Positions 37,326 to 46,670 of a stretch of DNA of 64,000 nucleotides are shown here, in pieces. The notes below the pieces were generated by a model, which ran no database searches, was not told the origin of the DNA, and worked only from the letters and a program-made list of their open reading frames with translations. The stretch is from positions 6,076,001 to 6,140,000 of the forward strand of contig OY969623.1 in the NCBI GenBank assembly GCA_963701675.1, in the 5' to 3' direction. The first letter of the stretch is position 1, and each line of letters opens with the position of its first letter. Position numbers and translations under genes: made by a program. The stretch comes from G963701675 sp963701675 (GTDB lineage: Bacteria > Planctomycetota > Planctomycetia > Gemmatales > Gemmataceae).

Positions 37326-40300
37326 ATGCCAGGCGAATTCAAGCGGGTTAAACAAGTCTTCCTTGAGGCTGTGGACAAGTCCGACCGAACGGAGCGGGAC
37401 GCATGGCTGCGGTCCGAGTGCCGCGAGGACGAGTCTTTGCGAAGGCAGGTCGAGGCGCTGCTGCGCCGTCATGACAACGTGGGCAACTTCCTGGAACCGC
37501 CCGACATCAAATCTTCGGGGACCCCCGATCCGGAGGCGGAGACGTTTCCGCGAAATCATAGCAGCACTCCGAACGATGCGGTCGGTTCGCACATCGGACC
37601 CTACCACTTGCTGGTGCAACTGGGCGAAGGCGGGATGGGGACCGTGTACCTCGCCGAGCAGGAACATCCCATCAAGCGCCGCGTGGCTCTCAAAGTCATC
37701 AAGGCTGGCATGGACAGCGCGCAGGTGATTGCGCGTTTTGAGCAGGAACGACAGGCCCTGGCGGTGATGGACCACCCGCACATCGCCAGGGTGCTGGACG
37801 CCGGCATGACCGACGCCGGCCGCCCTTACTTCGTCATGGAGCTGGTCGAAGGAGTGCCCGTGACAACGTACTGCGACCAGGAGCGCCTCACCCCCCGCGA
37901 ACGCCTAGAACTGTTCATTCCCGTGTGTCAGGCGGTGCAGCACGCCCACCAAAAGGGCGTTATTCACCGCGACCTGAAGCCTTCCAATGTCCTCATCGCG
38001 CTTTACGACGCACAGCCGGTTCCGAAGGTGATCGACTTCGGCGTCGCCAAGGCAACCGGCCGAACGCTGGCCGAGCGGTCGCTCTTCACCGAGGCCGGAG
38101 TCATGGTCGGGACGTTGGAGTATATGGCCCCGGAACAGGCTGAGCTGAACAACGTCGACATTGATACGCGCGCCGACATCTACTCCCTGGGTGTGCTGCT
38201 GTACGAGTTGCTGACCGGCAGCCTCCCCTTCACGGCGAAGCAGCTGCGCAGCGCTGGCTTCAGCGAGATGTTACGGATGATCAAGGAGGTCGAGCCGCCG
38301 AAGCCGAGTACGAAGATATCATCCTCGGACGAGCTGCCGAGTATCGCGGCCAAGCGCGCGCTGGAGCCGGCCCGGCTGAGAAAGCTTGTGAAGGGGGAAC
38401 TCGACTGGATCGTAATGAAATGCCTGGAGAAGGACCGAGGCCGGCGCTACCAGACGGCCAACGGCCTGGGCACGGACGTGCAGCGCTACTTGGCCGACGA
38501 GCCAGTCGTGGCCGGGCCGCCGAGCACCTCGTATCGGTTGCGAAAGTTCCTAGGGCGCAACAAGGGTACGGTCATTACCGCGGCCTCGATTGCGTGTCTC
38601 GTAATGGCTGGTGCGGTCACCGCCACGTTGCTGGCCATCTGGGCGGTGGAGGAACGCGACCGCGCCCGGCTCGAGTTGGGCAACTCGCTCGTCGCCCAGG
38701 GGGCAGCGGTTCAACACACCGGCCTGATCGGGCAAAGGTTCGAGAGTTTGCGTCTGCTCGGCGAGGCGGCCCGCGAGCTCCGGGAACATCCCCAGGGGAG
38801 GGATCGCCTCCCGGAGATCCGCAACCACGCCATCGCCGCGCTCGCTCTAACCGACCTGCGCGTCCGTTGGGAACGGCCCGTCGCCAACGTTGTGGGTGTC
38901 CAATGTGACCCGCAGCTTGAGCGCTACGCGTTCGTCGATTTGCACGGCACCGGCCGGACATCGGTACGCGGTCTGGCTGATGACGACGACCTGTTGTCGC
39001 TTCCTCATCCCGGCGTCAATTTCTGGCATGCGGCGACCGACTTCAGCGCCGATGGTCAATACCTACTCGCCTGTTATTGGGTTCGAGGCCAGGACAAACC
39101 CCTTCTGCACGTCTGGCACCTTGATCGTAAAGAACTGGTCTTCGCCCAGCGTTGCAGCGCCGGCCAGGAAGCGTACCTGCCAGCGGCGGTCCATCCCAAC
39201 GGTCATTGGCTGGTGTTTTGCCCGCCCGACAATGGCCTTTGCATCTGGGACTTGGTGGAACGCCGCGAGGTCCGGCGGCTGCCCCTGGACTGGACCCCCG
39301 TGACCGTCTGCCTGGACCGCGAGGGCAAGCGGGCGGCCGTGGACCATTTCTCCGCTTCGCTCGTCAAGATAGTCGACCTCGAGACGGGCCAAGAACTGGC
39401 GTCGTGGAGTGGCCCGGTTGGCACCGTGGTCTTAGCGTGGAGTGCGGACGGCCAGCTGCTGGCCAGCACCGGCGGCGGTCGCGTCTACGTGTGGCACGTG
39501 CGGCGGGGCGAGTTGGCATCGGTGTTGCTTGGGCACACCAACGCCGTGAGCTGCGCCCGGTTTGCCCGTGCCGGCCACATGCTGGCGACGGCGAGCTGGG
39601 ACGGCACCACGCGCCTGTGGGACGCCGCCTCGGCTGAATCCCTCGTTACGGCGCCGGGTGTCCTTTGTCGTTTTTCGGCCGACGACGCCCGCCTGGCCTT
39701 CGTCCGCGGCACCAAGCTCGGCGTTTGGGACACGGCGCACGGCCATGAATACCGCACCCTGCACCCGGGGATGATCGGCAATCGAACCGAAAAGCCCGAA
39801 ACCGCCGCTGTTTGGGCGGCCGAATTCAGTCCGGATGGGGGGTTGCTGGCAACCGTCGCGGACGATGGCGTCCGGCTATTGGAGGTCGCTAGCGGACGCG
39901 AACGGGCTTACCTACGGGCCGGTCCCGGCGGGCGCGCCCTGTTCCACCCCGACGGCCAGAGCCTGATCACACATAGCACGTGGGGCCTGTACCGCTGGCC
40001 CATTCGACACGGCCCAGGTGGCGTGCCGGAGCTGGTGCAGATCGGGCCCCCCGGACTCCTTTACAACATCATTCCGCAGCCTGGGCGCCATGTGGACGCC
40101 CGGTGGATGCCCGACCATCGCGCGCTGGCGGTCCTCGACAACAACAATTCCCGCGTGTTGATTGTCGATGTTACCCAACCCCAGCCCGCGGCAAGCCAGC
40201 CGACGGTGCTGCAGAGCGAACACCGGCGCATGATGAGTGTTGACGTCACCCCGGACGGCCAGTGGCTGGCCACCGGCGGCTGGAAGGAACGCGGGATTCA

Positions 40301-40790
40301 AGTTTGGAACGTCCCTGAGCGCCGGCTGGAACGCGTCCTGCGCCCCGAAGATGTCACCGGTTGGCCCGTTTTCTCCGCCTATTTCAGCCCGGACGGTCGC
40401 TGGCTGGTCGGTGCTGCGACGAGTAGTTATAACACGAGCTTGGGCTACTACTTCTGGCGGGTCGGCACCTGGGAGCTGGAGATGCACGTCCCAGCCGAAC
40501 TCTGCTATGTGATAGCGGCTTTTAGTGGCGATGGTAAGATAATGGCCCTGCCGGTTACGCCGCAGCAGATCTTGCTGGCCGACCCCGCCGACGGGCGCGA
40601 GCTCGCCCGCCTGTCAACGCTCCAACCAGTCAACGCGTTCCCGGCCGCCTTCAGCCCCGACGGGACCCAGTTGGCCGTGGTCACCGGGCCGCGAACCGTC
40701 TTGGTCTGGGACCTCCGGCGCATGCGCGAACAGCTGGCGACCATGGGGTTGGATTGGGAAGCAGCGGATTTCGGCCCCTTCGGTAAGTAG
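37326..40790 (+). CDS. Ser/Thr protein kinase with WD40 repeats
   Basis: The protein has 1154 residues. An N-terminal helical segment (FKRVKQVFLEAVDKSDRTER, RRQVEALLRRHD) precedes the kinase domain (about 92-375): LGEGGMGTVYLAEQ, Lys123, HRDLKPSNVL with Asp216, DFGVAK at 237, and APEQ. A transmembrane helix lies at about 415-441. WD40 blades follow, for example GHTNAVSCARFARAGHMLAT and SWDGTTRLWD. The protein is predicted to be anchored in the inner membrane with the propeller on the other side. The N-terminal part resembles ECF-linked planctomycete kinases, and an ECF remnant lies just upstream. Substrates are unknown. Confidence 0.95.
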   Translation: MPGEFKRVKQVFLEAVDKSDRTERDAWLRSECREDESLRRQVEALLRRHDNVGNFLEPPDIKSSGTPDPEAETFPRNHSSTPNDAVGSHIGPYHLLVQLGEGGMGTVYLAEQEHPIKRRVALKVIKAGMDSAQVIARFEQERQALAVMDHPHIARVLDAGMTDAGRPYFVMELVEGVPVTTYCDQERLTPRERLELFIPVCQAVQHAHQKGVIHRDLKPSNVLIALYDAQPVPKVIDFGVAKATGRTLAERSLFTEAGVMVGTLEYMAPEQAELNNVDIDTRADIYSLGVLLYELLTGSLPFTAKQLRSAGFSEMLRMIKEVEPPKPSTKISSSDELPSIAAKRALEPARLRKLVKGELDWIVMKCLEKDRGRRYQTANGLGTDVQRYLADEPVVAGPPSTSYRLRKFLGRNKGTVITAASIACLVMAGAVTATLLAIWAVEERDRARLELGNSLVAQGAAVQHTGLIGQRFESLRLLGEAARELREHPQGRDRLPEIRNHAIAALALTDLRVRWERPVANVVGVQCDPQLERYAFVDLHGTGRTSVRGLADDDDLLSLPHPGVNFWHAATDFSADGQYLLACYWVRGQDKPLLHVWHLDRKELVFAQRCSAGQEAYLPAAVHPNGHWLVFCPPDNGLCIWDLVERREVRRLPLDWTPVTVCLDREGKRAAVDHFSASLVKIVDLETGQELASWSGPVGTVVLAWSADGQLLASTGGGRVYVWHVRRGELASVLLGHTNAVSCARFARAGHMLATASWDGTTRLWDAASAESLVTAPGVLCRFSADDARLAFVRGTKLGVWDTAHGHEYRTLHPGMIGNRTEKPETAAVWAAEFSPDGGLLATVADDGVRLLEVASGRERAYLRAGPGGRALFHPDGQSLITHSTWGLYRWPIRHGPGGVPELVQIGPPGLLYNIIPQPGRHVDARWMPDHRALAVLDNNNSRVLIVDVTQPQPAASQPTVLQSEHRRMMSVDVTPDGQWLATGGWKERGIQVWNVPERRLERVLRPEDVTGWPVFSAYFSPDGRWLVGAATSSYNTSLGYYFWRVGTWELEMHVPAELCYVIAAFSGDGKIMALPVTPQQILLADPADGRELARLSTLQPVNAFPAAFSPDGTQLAVVTGPRTVLVWDLRRMREQLATMGLDWEAADFGPFGK

Positions 40791-41270
40791 TTTCCGTTCC
40801 GGCCCATGGCGCGGTTTGATTGTAACGCTGGTGTCGTCAACGTTCGTGAGCTTCACGCCAGGACCGTGAATGTCTTGCTCACTTAACTCGTCCGCAATCA
40901 TCAACACCGCCAAGGGATCGCCCTTTCTACCCGGCTTGAACCAAACCCAGTGACGGTCACCCGTGCGAAGTTGATCCAGGCGGCCCCACCATCCGGCGCG
41001 CTTGATCTCTGCATCGGCCACCAGGTCCCACGTCTTCGGCAGGCTCTCTCCTTCAATCAAGAGGGTGACTCGCCGGCGGGCCACGTCAACGTGTTTGAGC
41101 GTAGCAAACGCCTTCGGAACCGAACGAAGTACTTCGGCCGTGCCGGCAATTTCCTTGGCCCCTTTGGGCAACGGCGATTCATCGTCTCCGAAAACAGTGG
41201 CAGTGGTCGAATCCCCCAAAAGGGCGCAAACCACAAGCAGAAATGCCACGGATGATCTGATAACGCTCAC
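40614..41270 (-). CDS. Secreted hypothetical protein, 3' end probably truncated
   Basis: The GTG start at 41270 is chosen because AAGGAGG (41280-41286) lies just upstream. A signal peptide (SSVAFLLVVCALLGDSTTAT) leads into a soluble domain (AEVLRSVPKAFATLKHVDVA, WDLVADAEIKRAGWWGRLDQ, GVKLTNVDDTSVTIKP). About 60 C-terminal residues overlap the kinase 3' end on the other strand and look non-native, so the original gene was probably cut near 40800. I do not recognise the family, although it resembles secreted planctomycete proteins linked to cytochrome operons. Confidence 0.6.
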   Translation of the reverse strand: MSVIRSSVAFLLVVCALLGDSTTATVFGDDESPLPKGAKEIAGTAEVLRSVPKAFATLKHVDVARRRVTLLIEGESLPKTWDLVADAEIKRAGWWGRLDQLRTGDRHWVWFKPGRKGDPLAVLMIADELSEQDIHGPGVKLTNVDDTSVTIKPRHGPERKLLTEGAEIRCFPIQPHGRQLFAHAPEVPDQDGSRPGDHGQLGPVGAEGGRERVDWLER

Positions 41271-41334
41271 AAGCCTAGACCTCCTTACGACGGGCAATGT
41301 ACGGCGAAAGCCCAGCCACAAACTGCGCGGCCAA

Positions 41335-41775
41335 CTACTTTACCTCACCGGTCAGGACGTTGGACACCGTTCGATACGGCCCGTGCTGTTCTTTGGCATC
41401 AGCAAGATAAATCTCAAACGCCTCGGCGCCCGGGCGGGCTAGCCGGATTTCATGCGACATAGTTCCTTCGCGCGCCATCGTGTTGTTTTCCATCGGACGG
41501 CGATAGCTGCCTGGGCTTCCCTTGAACTCGGTCATGCAGCAGTACCAGGGCGTGGCCGTAGGTTCGCCCTCAAGAAAGCGGTATTTCACTTCGCACCGAA
41601 TCGTCAGCGTGTCGAGCCGGGTTACGACCGCGTCGAATAGTTCGATTCTGGGCGCTGGGTCGCTCGGCAAGGAAAAACTGATAGGCGCTGCCGGAGGCGC
41701 TGGTGATTGAGAACAGCCAAGTGGCGCACCGCATAACCCTGAAGTTAACACAAGAATGATGAACTGGCGAGTCAC
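41335..41775 (-). CDS. Putative lipoprotein
   Basis: The protein has 146 residues from GTG 41775 (GGAGG five bases upstream). The signal ends in a lipobox-like APLGC at about 21-25 of the mature start. The body (FDAVVTRLDTLTIRCEVKYR, GPYRTVSNVLTGEVK) appears beta-rich. No family was recognised. It is the last gene of the leftward secreted-protein cluster and may be co-transcribed with the cytochrome-like gene, 25 bases away. Confidence 0.65.
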   Translation of the reverse strand: MTRQFIILVLTSGLCGAPLGCSQSPAPPAAPISFSLPSDPAPRIELFDAVVTRLDTLTIRCEVKYRFLEGEPTATPWYCCMTEFKGSPGSYRRPMENNTMAREGTMSHEIRLARPGAEAFEIYLADAKEQHGPYRTVSNVLTGEVK

Positions 41776-41799
41776 AGGCGCCTCCTCTATGTTCAAATG

Positions 41800-43116
41800 C
41801 TACGGCTTGTTGGCCGTCGATGGTCCGGTCATTGACGCAGGGCTTCCGTTCAAGGCGTTTAACTGTCGCAAGTCCTCGGTTGAATCGGCGATGACCCGCA
41901 GATCGCAAGCGCTCATTTCGTCCGACAGATTGTTCCCAAGGCGTACCAGCTTCGGCGGGTTATTGGGATTCTTGGGATTGTCAGGCGTGTTGTCGAACCA
42001 GGCTTCCAACTTGACGACCGTTCCTTTGGGAAGCTTCAACGGCTTCTCAAAATAGTACACCTCTTGCCAGTCGAAATCCCAATCGGTGATTCGCACCAAA
42101 GGCAGGATTTCACCGGCAGGCAAGACGGCCGTCACCTTCACTTCACGACCGAGGTTGTGCATGTGGGGCGACACCGAAATGGCGGTCACGTCGGTAGGTA
42201 ACGGCGGGCTTTGCGCCAGGCTGTAGTAGCGTGTGGCGCCCGGTGCGATTTCGAGGGCATCTTTGCGGATCCAGATACCGGTAACAAATCGTTTCGCCGG
42301 TTCTTTGGTGAAGTAAATGGCGATAGTCGATTGGTCGGTTTCCGGTTTGCCGATCGGCTGGTAATGGACTTGCATGACCAATTCTGAGCCCTTCTTGACC
42401 GGCATCCCGGTCGCCTCCGGCAGATACTTCGGTAGATTGGCCAGTCCCCAACCGCCAAGCGAACCGCTGGGTGGAAAGCCTGGCGCACCGATACTTGTGT
42501 ATCCCGGCTGGCCATCCTCACGGTCTCGTCTGCGCGCTAGCCCTTTGTCGTCCAAATAGAATGCCGCGTGGTGTACCACCCTGCGATTTCCAGGACGAAA
42601 CTCAACAGCGGATACCGTGCGATCGCCGTCGATGGGAATTGGGATGACGAAACAGCGGTAAACATCCGGGCCGTCGGCGGGGACCGTGTATGGCTCGGGC
42701 ATCTTCAATACCAAATCGGGTTCGCCAAGTTGCCACCCTTCTGGAAAAGTCGGGGTTCGCGGAAGGTCCTTAAGGTCTCCCTCCGGCGCCCCGCCGTCAG
42801 CCCAATCCGCGAGGGTCTTCAACTCTGCGTCACTCAGGTGACGCGCCCCGGCATGCGTGCCGAATCCGGCTTCAGCCTTCCACGGCGGCATCCGGCGATT
42901 TGCGGTGATGTCGCGGATGAAAGTCGCCCGCTTGGCAGCGTCCTTGTACGTCAAGAGTGGGAACGGGCCGACGTGCCCTGGGTGGTGACAATCGGCACAC
43001 TGTCTCCACAAGATCGGGGCTACATCCTTATTGAATGTAGGTGTGTTCTCTGCACGCGCCGACGTGGTTAAGCTAAGTATCACCACGACTGTGCCGATTG
43101 ACTTGCTCATGTTCAT
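41800..43116 (-). CDS. Secreted c-type cytochrome fused to a copper monooxygenase-like (PHM) fold
   Basis: The protein has 438 residues with a signal peptide (GTVVVILSLTTSARA). A haem-c site CADCH lies at 40-44, and the cytochrome part ends with LSDAELKTLADWADGGAPEG. The rest resembles type II copper ascorbate-dependent monooxygenase domains, with His clusters VVHHAAFYL (about 180) and VSPHMHNLG (about 325). ATG 43116 is preferred because GGAG lies at a normal distance; it starts 2 bases after the redoxin stop. Probable periplasmic redox enzyme, substrate unknown; the redoxin upstream fits an electron or thiol partner. Confidence 0.87.
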   Translation of the reverse strand: MNMSKSIGTVVVILSLTTSARAENTPTFNKDVAPILWRQCADCHHPGHVGPFPLLTYKDAAKRATFIRDITANRRMPPWKAEAGFGTHAGARHLSDAELKTLADWADGGAPEGDLKDLPRTPTFPEGWQLGEPDLVLKMPEPYTVPADGPDVYRCFVIPIPIDGDRTVSAVEFRPGNRRVVHHAAFYLDDKGLARRRDREDGQPGYTSIGAPGFPPSGSLGGWGLANLPKYLPEATGMPVKKGSELVMQVHYQPIGKPETDQSTIAIYFTKEPAKRFVTGIWIRKDALEIAPGATRYYSLAQSPPLPTDVTAISVSPHMHNLGREVKVTAVLPAGEILPLVRITDWDFDWQEVYYFEKPLKLPKGTVVKLEAWFDNTPDNPKNPNNPPKLVRLGNNLSDEMSACDLRVIADSTEDLRQLNALNGSPASMTGPSTANKP

Positions 43117-43118
43117 GG

Positions 43119-43700
43119 TCACTCTCCTGATTTCTTAGGGGGCGGTATCGGACAACCGAACGCTTTGGTCACCGCCACGGACGGTTCTTTGCCATCCATG
43201 ACTGCTTGAATCGCCTTTTCTAAATCGCGCGTCGATGGCTCGTCGCGTTTTTTTCCGTCGAGTGCATACCGGTCATCGATCCGGCCGCGGTATAGAACGC
43301 GCCCTTCGTTTGATAGCAGCACCGCCTCGGGAATGACGCGCACCCCGCTTTGACGAGTTACCGCATGGTTGGGGTCGAGAAGCACTGGAAACGGGAGGCG
43401 ATACTCTTCCTTGTGCTTCGTTGCACCCTCGGCCGTCACGTCAGGATCGGGGTGTATGCCATAGAACTGGATCGATTCGTTACCGTATCGCTTTCCGAGC
43501 CGGCAGTATTCCGGGCAGTAATAGTTGCTCACAGGACACTCGGTCCCCAAAAAGAACAGAACTACCGCTTTCTTTTGACGCCAATCGGCGGAGGTGTGCT
43601 TTTTGCCCGTCGTGTCCTGAAGGGCAAAGTCCTTAATCACAGGCAGCCGATCGCCGTCCAGCAGGCAGCAGATGGCGGCAGTGAGGAGGACAGCGATCAT
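43119..43700 (-). CDS. Redoxin (AhpC/TSA/TlpA-like) protein
   Basis: The protein has 193 residues. A hydrophobic start (MIAVLLTAAICCLL) suggests export. The thioredoxin-like fold includes VKDFALQDTTGKKHTSADW-type sequence, VVLFFLGTECPVSNYYCPEY, VTRQSGVRVIPEAVLL (cis-proline) and GRIDDRYALDGKKR. The cysteines ECPVSNYYC are not a classical CxxC, so it is a peroxiredoxin-like or copper-chaperone-like variant. Such genes commonly pair with the cytochrome/PHM protein in planctomycetes. It ends 2 bases before that gene. Confidence 0.85.
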   Translation of the reverse strand: MIAVLLTAAICCLLDGDRLPVIKDFALQDTTGKKHTSADWRQKKAVVLFFLGTECPVSNYYCPEYCRLGKRYGNESIQFYGIHPDPDVTAEGATKHKEEYRLPFPVLLDPNHAVTRQSGVRVIPEAVLLSNEGRVLYRGRIDDRYALDGKKRDEPSTRDLEKAIQAVMDGKEPSVAVTKAFGCPIPPPKKSGE

Positions 43701-43717
43701 TGGCGTTTCCAGCGACC

Positions 43718-43744
43718 ATGCGCCTCCAGAGACTGGAGGCGCAT
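43718..43744. terminator. Strong intergenic hairpin
   Basis: ATGCGCCTCCAG (43718-43729) and CTGGAGGCGCAT (43733-43744) are perfect 12-base arms with a 3-base loop, between the PhnD-like and redoxin genes. No U-run follows on the minus strand, so partial termination or mRNA processing is as likely as a classical terminator. Confidence 0.55.
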
Positions 43745-43758
43745 AGTCGAATCGAGAG

Positions 43759-44694
43759 TTATTTACTTAACGATACCGGCAAGCTGGATGGTGCTCGCAA
43801 GGCGTCGAGCAAATCCGTGTACCCTTCCTGCGCTTCTTTGCCTGCAGGAACCCATTTCGTACAGTATTCCAACTTAAGAATCTCGGCCGTGAGCGGGTCT
43901 TTGCCATCCATCGCTGTCATCAGTTTGGTAAACCGCGCACCGGTCTCTCTGCAGAAATCCTTGCGAGCGGTAAACACACAATGGCTAAATGGTGGCGACA
44001 CCCATATCTCCTTCAACTTCGCCGCACGGTCAGGTTGCTTGGACTGAAGCTCGCTCCAAAGTTCCGGACCGATCGCGCCAGCCTGCCCGCGCCCCTTTAG
44101 CAATGCCTCGAGGACGTGCTGTTGACTGTTGCAAGGACACCCGAGCGCGTCGACCTCTTCGTGCAGACTTAGAACCTTCACGCGTTCAAAATCGACACCT
44201 TCCTTCTTTAGAAAGTAAGCCGGCAACACGGTGGAGTCGGCTGAGTCGCAACTGCCGAAGGTGATCGTTTTGCCGTGCAAGTCCTTGATCGATGTGATAC
44301 CCGAGTCCTTGGGCACCACTAGCTTGACCCGATAATTCACGTCGGCGTCGCGCATGACCAGCGTCTGGCTGTCGCCCGCTTTCAGGTGATATTTGGCGTG
44401 CGCTTGCGGGCTATTCCAGGCAAGGTCTACGTGCTTCTTTTCCAGAGCATCGCAAAGTTCGTCGTACGTGGAGTACAGCACGAACTCCATCGGCATCTCG
44501 TTCTTGGCGAAGTAATGCCGCATGGCGCGAAAAATCGTCACGCAACTCGGGCTGTAGGCGACAGCGCCGATTTTCAACACCGGTCCCGAGCAGCAGTTCT
44601 TCGGTTCCTTCGCCACCGACTTGTCGTCGGCCGCCAACGAACTTGCGGACAAAAACAACGTCGCAGTCACTAAGACAATCGATCTGATTCCCAT
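43759..44694 (-). CDS. PhnD-like periplasmic substrate-binding protein
   Basis: The protein has 311 residues with a signal peptide (MGIRSIVLVTATLFLSASSLA). Features of the phosphate/phosphonate-type binding family are VLKIGAVAYSPSCVTIFRAM, DLAWNSPQAHAKYHL, ITSIKDLHGKTITFGSCDSA and VLPAYFLKKEGVDF. Unusual are the many cysteines (NCCSG, CPCNSQQ, SHCVFTARKDFC), which could bind metal or form disulfides. No ABC permease or ATPase gene is nearby, so it may be a sensor or scavenging protein rather than part of a transporter. GGGAAGG precedes the ATG. Confidence 0.82.
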   Translation of the reverse strand: MGIRSIVLVTATLFLSASSLAADDKSVAKEPKNCCSGPVLKIGAVAYSPSCVTIFRAMRHYFAKNEMPMEFVLYSTYDELCDALEKKHVDLAWNSPQAHAKYHLKAGDSQTLVMRDADVNYRVKLVVPKDSGITSIKDLHGKTITFGSCDSADSTVLPAYFLKKEGVDFERVKVLSLHEEVDALGCPCNSQQHVLEALLKGRGQAGAIGPELWSELQSKQPDRAAKLKEIWVSPPFSHCVFTARKDFCRETGARFTKLMTAMDGKDPLTAEILKLEYCTKWVPAGKEAQEGYTDLLDALRAPSSLPVSLSK

Positions 44695-44744
44695 GATGTA
44701 CCTTCCCTTTTGGGTGACATTTCCAAGACACGAAATCTACGCAA

Positions 44745-45755
44745 TCACGGCTTATCTTGCCCCAGAACCTCATTTCCCGCGTAAGTGCTCAAGGCACGCC
44801 ACGTCTTCTGCGAAATAGAGGAATGAACGAAATGTACAGAACCGTCCGCGTAGACAAAATTCACGCCGCCCGCGTGGTGGCTCCCGAAACGCCACAGGTT
44901 CGCATCCCATTCGTAGTTCGACCCGTCCGGTTTCATCGCATTCATATCCATCGCGCAACTGGAGCTGATGTCGTCTGTATGGAACCAGTCCTGTACATGA
45001 ATGTCTCTGACTTTTGCTTCACCTGCGTAGAACGTGTTGCTCCCGCCATCCGTGACGTCCTGCATGCGGATGTACCGGCCGATGTTCCACTTGTTCATGT
45101 GGTCAATCGGCAGATGAATTCCGTCCCCCTGGCTGCAACCGTGATATGAGTCCGGCCATTGTCCGCCGACGCCCGGATTCAGCCAGCGAGGATCGCAGTT
45201 CCAACTATTGCCTGCATCGCCGCCCCAGTTGGCTCCCCAACACCCTTTGTACGAGGTGATTCCATGCTTGAAGGATTTGTTCTTTGAGGGACTATACGTC
45301 GTCTTGGCATACCAACTGATGCTTGACCAGTCGATGAACTTCGTGCCGTCGCCGATGTCGGGATCGCTTCCGCAAAGCAGAAGCTTGATGGGTGTGGCAA
45401 GCGCCGACTCCGGAGCTTCCGAAATCATCTTATTGCGAATGTCGAGCTCCTTGTACAAGTTCCCCTGCTCGATGTAAGGCAGAATGTGTGGGATCCAACC
45501 CCAGTTCTTTCCATCGGCGTCGAACGTGTAGAGGTAGTTCGGGGGAAAACACTGGAAGCCGTCATGGTAGCCATGCACGGCCAAGCCGAGTTGCTTTAGG
45601 TTGTTCGAACACCGGGTTCGATTGGCTGCTTCACGGACCTTCTGCACCGCGGGAAGCAGGAGCGCAATCAGAATGCCGATGATCGCGATGACCACAAGCA
45701 ACTCGATTAGAGTAAACCCTGGCCGATAGCCACGCTTTTCTGAAGAAGTTTTCAT
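44745..45755 (-). CDS. DUF1559 pilin-like secreted protein
   Basis: The protein has 336 residues. GFTLIELLVVIAIIGILIA is the type IV pilin-like signal, followed by VREAANRTRCSNNLKQLGLA, and near the end HHAGGVNFVYADGSVHFV. AGGAGG lies upstream of ATG 45755. The order lipoprotein - DUF1559 - binding protein on one strand suggests a co-expressed surface cluster. It is about 60 bases from the frameshifted lipoprotein, an arrangement often seen for DUF1559 genes with a carboxypeptidase-regulatory-like partner. Confidence 0.93.
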   Translation of the reverse strand: MKTSSEKRGYRPGFTLIELLVVIAIIGILIALLLPAVQKVREAANRTRCSNNLKQLGLAVHGYHDGFQCFPPNYLYTFDADGKNWGWIPHILPYIEQGNLYKELDIRNKMISEAPESALATPIKLLLCGSDPDIGDGTKFIDWSSISWYAKTTYSPSKNKSFKHGITSYKGCWGANWGGDAGNSWNCDPRWLNPGVGGQWPDSYHGCSQGDGIHLPIDHMNKWNIGRYIRMQDVTDGGSNTFYAGEAKVRDIHVQDWFHTDDISSSCAMDMNAMKPDGSNYEWDANLWRFGSHHAGGVNFVYADGSVHFVHSSISQKTWRALSTYAGNEVLGQDKP

Positions 45756-45814
45756 CTTGAAGCCTCCTAAAATTGGACTGTCAAAATTGAAATCAACAAC
45801 GCTAGAAGCGAGAG

Positions 45815-46293
45815 TTATTTCTTGAGTTTCAAGTCGTAAGCGCCTGCCGGCGGATCGGAGACGACTTCAACCGATAAGTCCGACGTCGTCTCCTGGCCGT
45901 AGCGAGGATGCACCACTTGGCCGCTTGACGATCGCGGCTTTGGTTTGGCTCCCCGCTGCGCACGGCGCCATCCTTCTCGTCGACAGCGGTGACGGTTACG
46001 CGGTACCATCCCGCAGGCGCGCCGTCCTTGCTTTGCGTTGACAGCGTATAAGTGCCGTCCGGGTTGAGCGGCCCCACCGCTGCGAATTCACCTTGGTTTC
46101 CCTTGGAGACGTCGGGCTTAAATGTTACGAAGCCCGATTTGCCTACCAAGGGCCTTCCCTCGATATACACCGTCCCTTCAACTGCATAGCATTTGCCGAT
46201 TCGGTCGTTGCAGCCGGGGGCAGCGGCGAGCAGCGGCAGTAACGCCGTCAATAAGGCTCGACGTGATGTTCGTGAGAATGAAGCATTCGCCAT
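45815..46293 (-). pseudogene. Carboxypeptidase-regulatory-like lipoprotein, frameshifted
   Basis: ATG 46293 starts an export signal with a lipobox (LLPLLAAAPGC). The Ig-like body has VEGTVYIEGRPLVGKSGFVT, GPLNPDGTYTLSTQSKDGAP and WYRVTVTAVD. Near 45925 the frame shifts; the other frame holds the expected end RYGQETTSDLSVEVVSDPPA then GAYDLKLKK, ending at 45815. Such small lipoproteins typically accompany DUF1559 genes. It is either a recent mutation or an indel in the assembly. Confidence 0.75.
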
Positions 46294-46670
46294 GGAGCAC
46301 CTTCTTCGCATCTGCAAGAAACTTCCGAAAAGTTAATACCCACCGCGGGGAGTGCAAAACGGCGGCAAATCGCGGCGCGGCCTTTTCGCCGTTATGCGAT
46401 GGTCGCCAGACGGATACGTGCGAAACAGTTTCTGTCGTTGTTTGCTAGTGACCGATCGCTTCGGCACGGAAGAAACAAGAGGCGGGACCCGCCGCTACGT
46501 GGAAGAGCGTACTCAGGAAAAGCCTTGGCCGTGTTCGACTGGAGTGAGAACGAAATGACCGAGGCGCTGGGCATTGCGAAATCCAACAATGCGCCATGAA
46601 GATTTCATCTGCGGTCCTCGGTGATCAGTTCCCACACAGTATAGACGAGGGAATGCGTCTGTCAATTGTT
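46294..46670. other. No recognisable gene
   Basis: Short frames only; a fragment VFDWSENEMTEALGIAKSNN at about 46530-46595 is not assignable. Confidence 0.35.
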
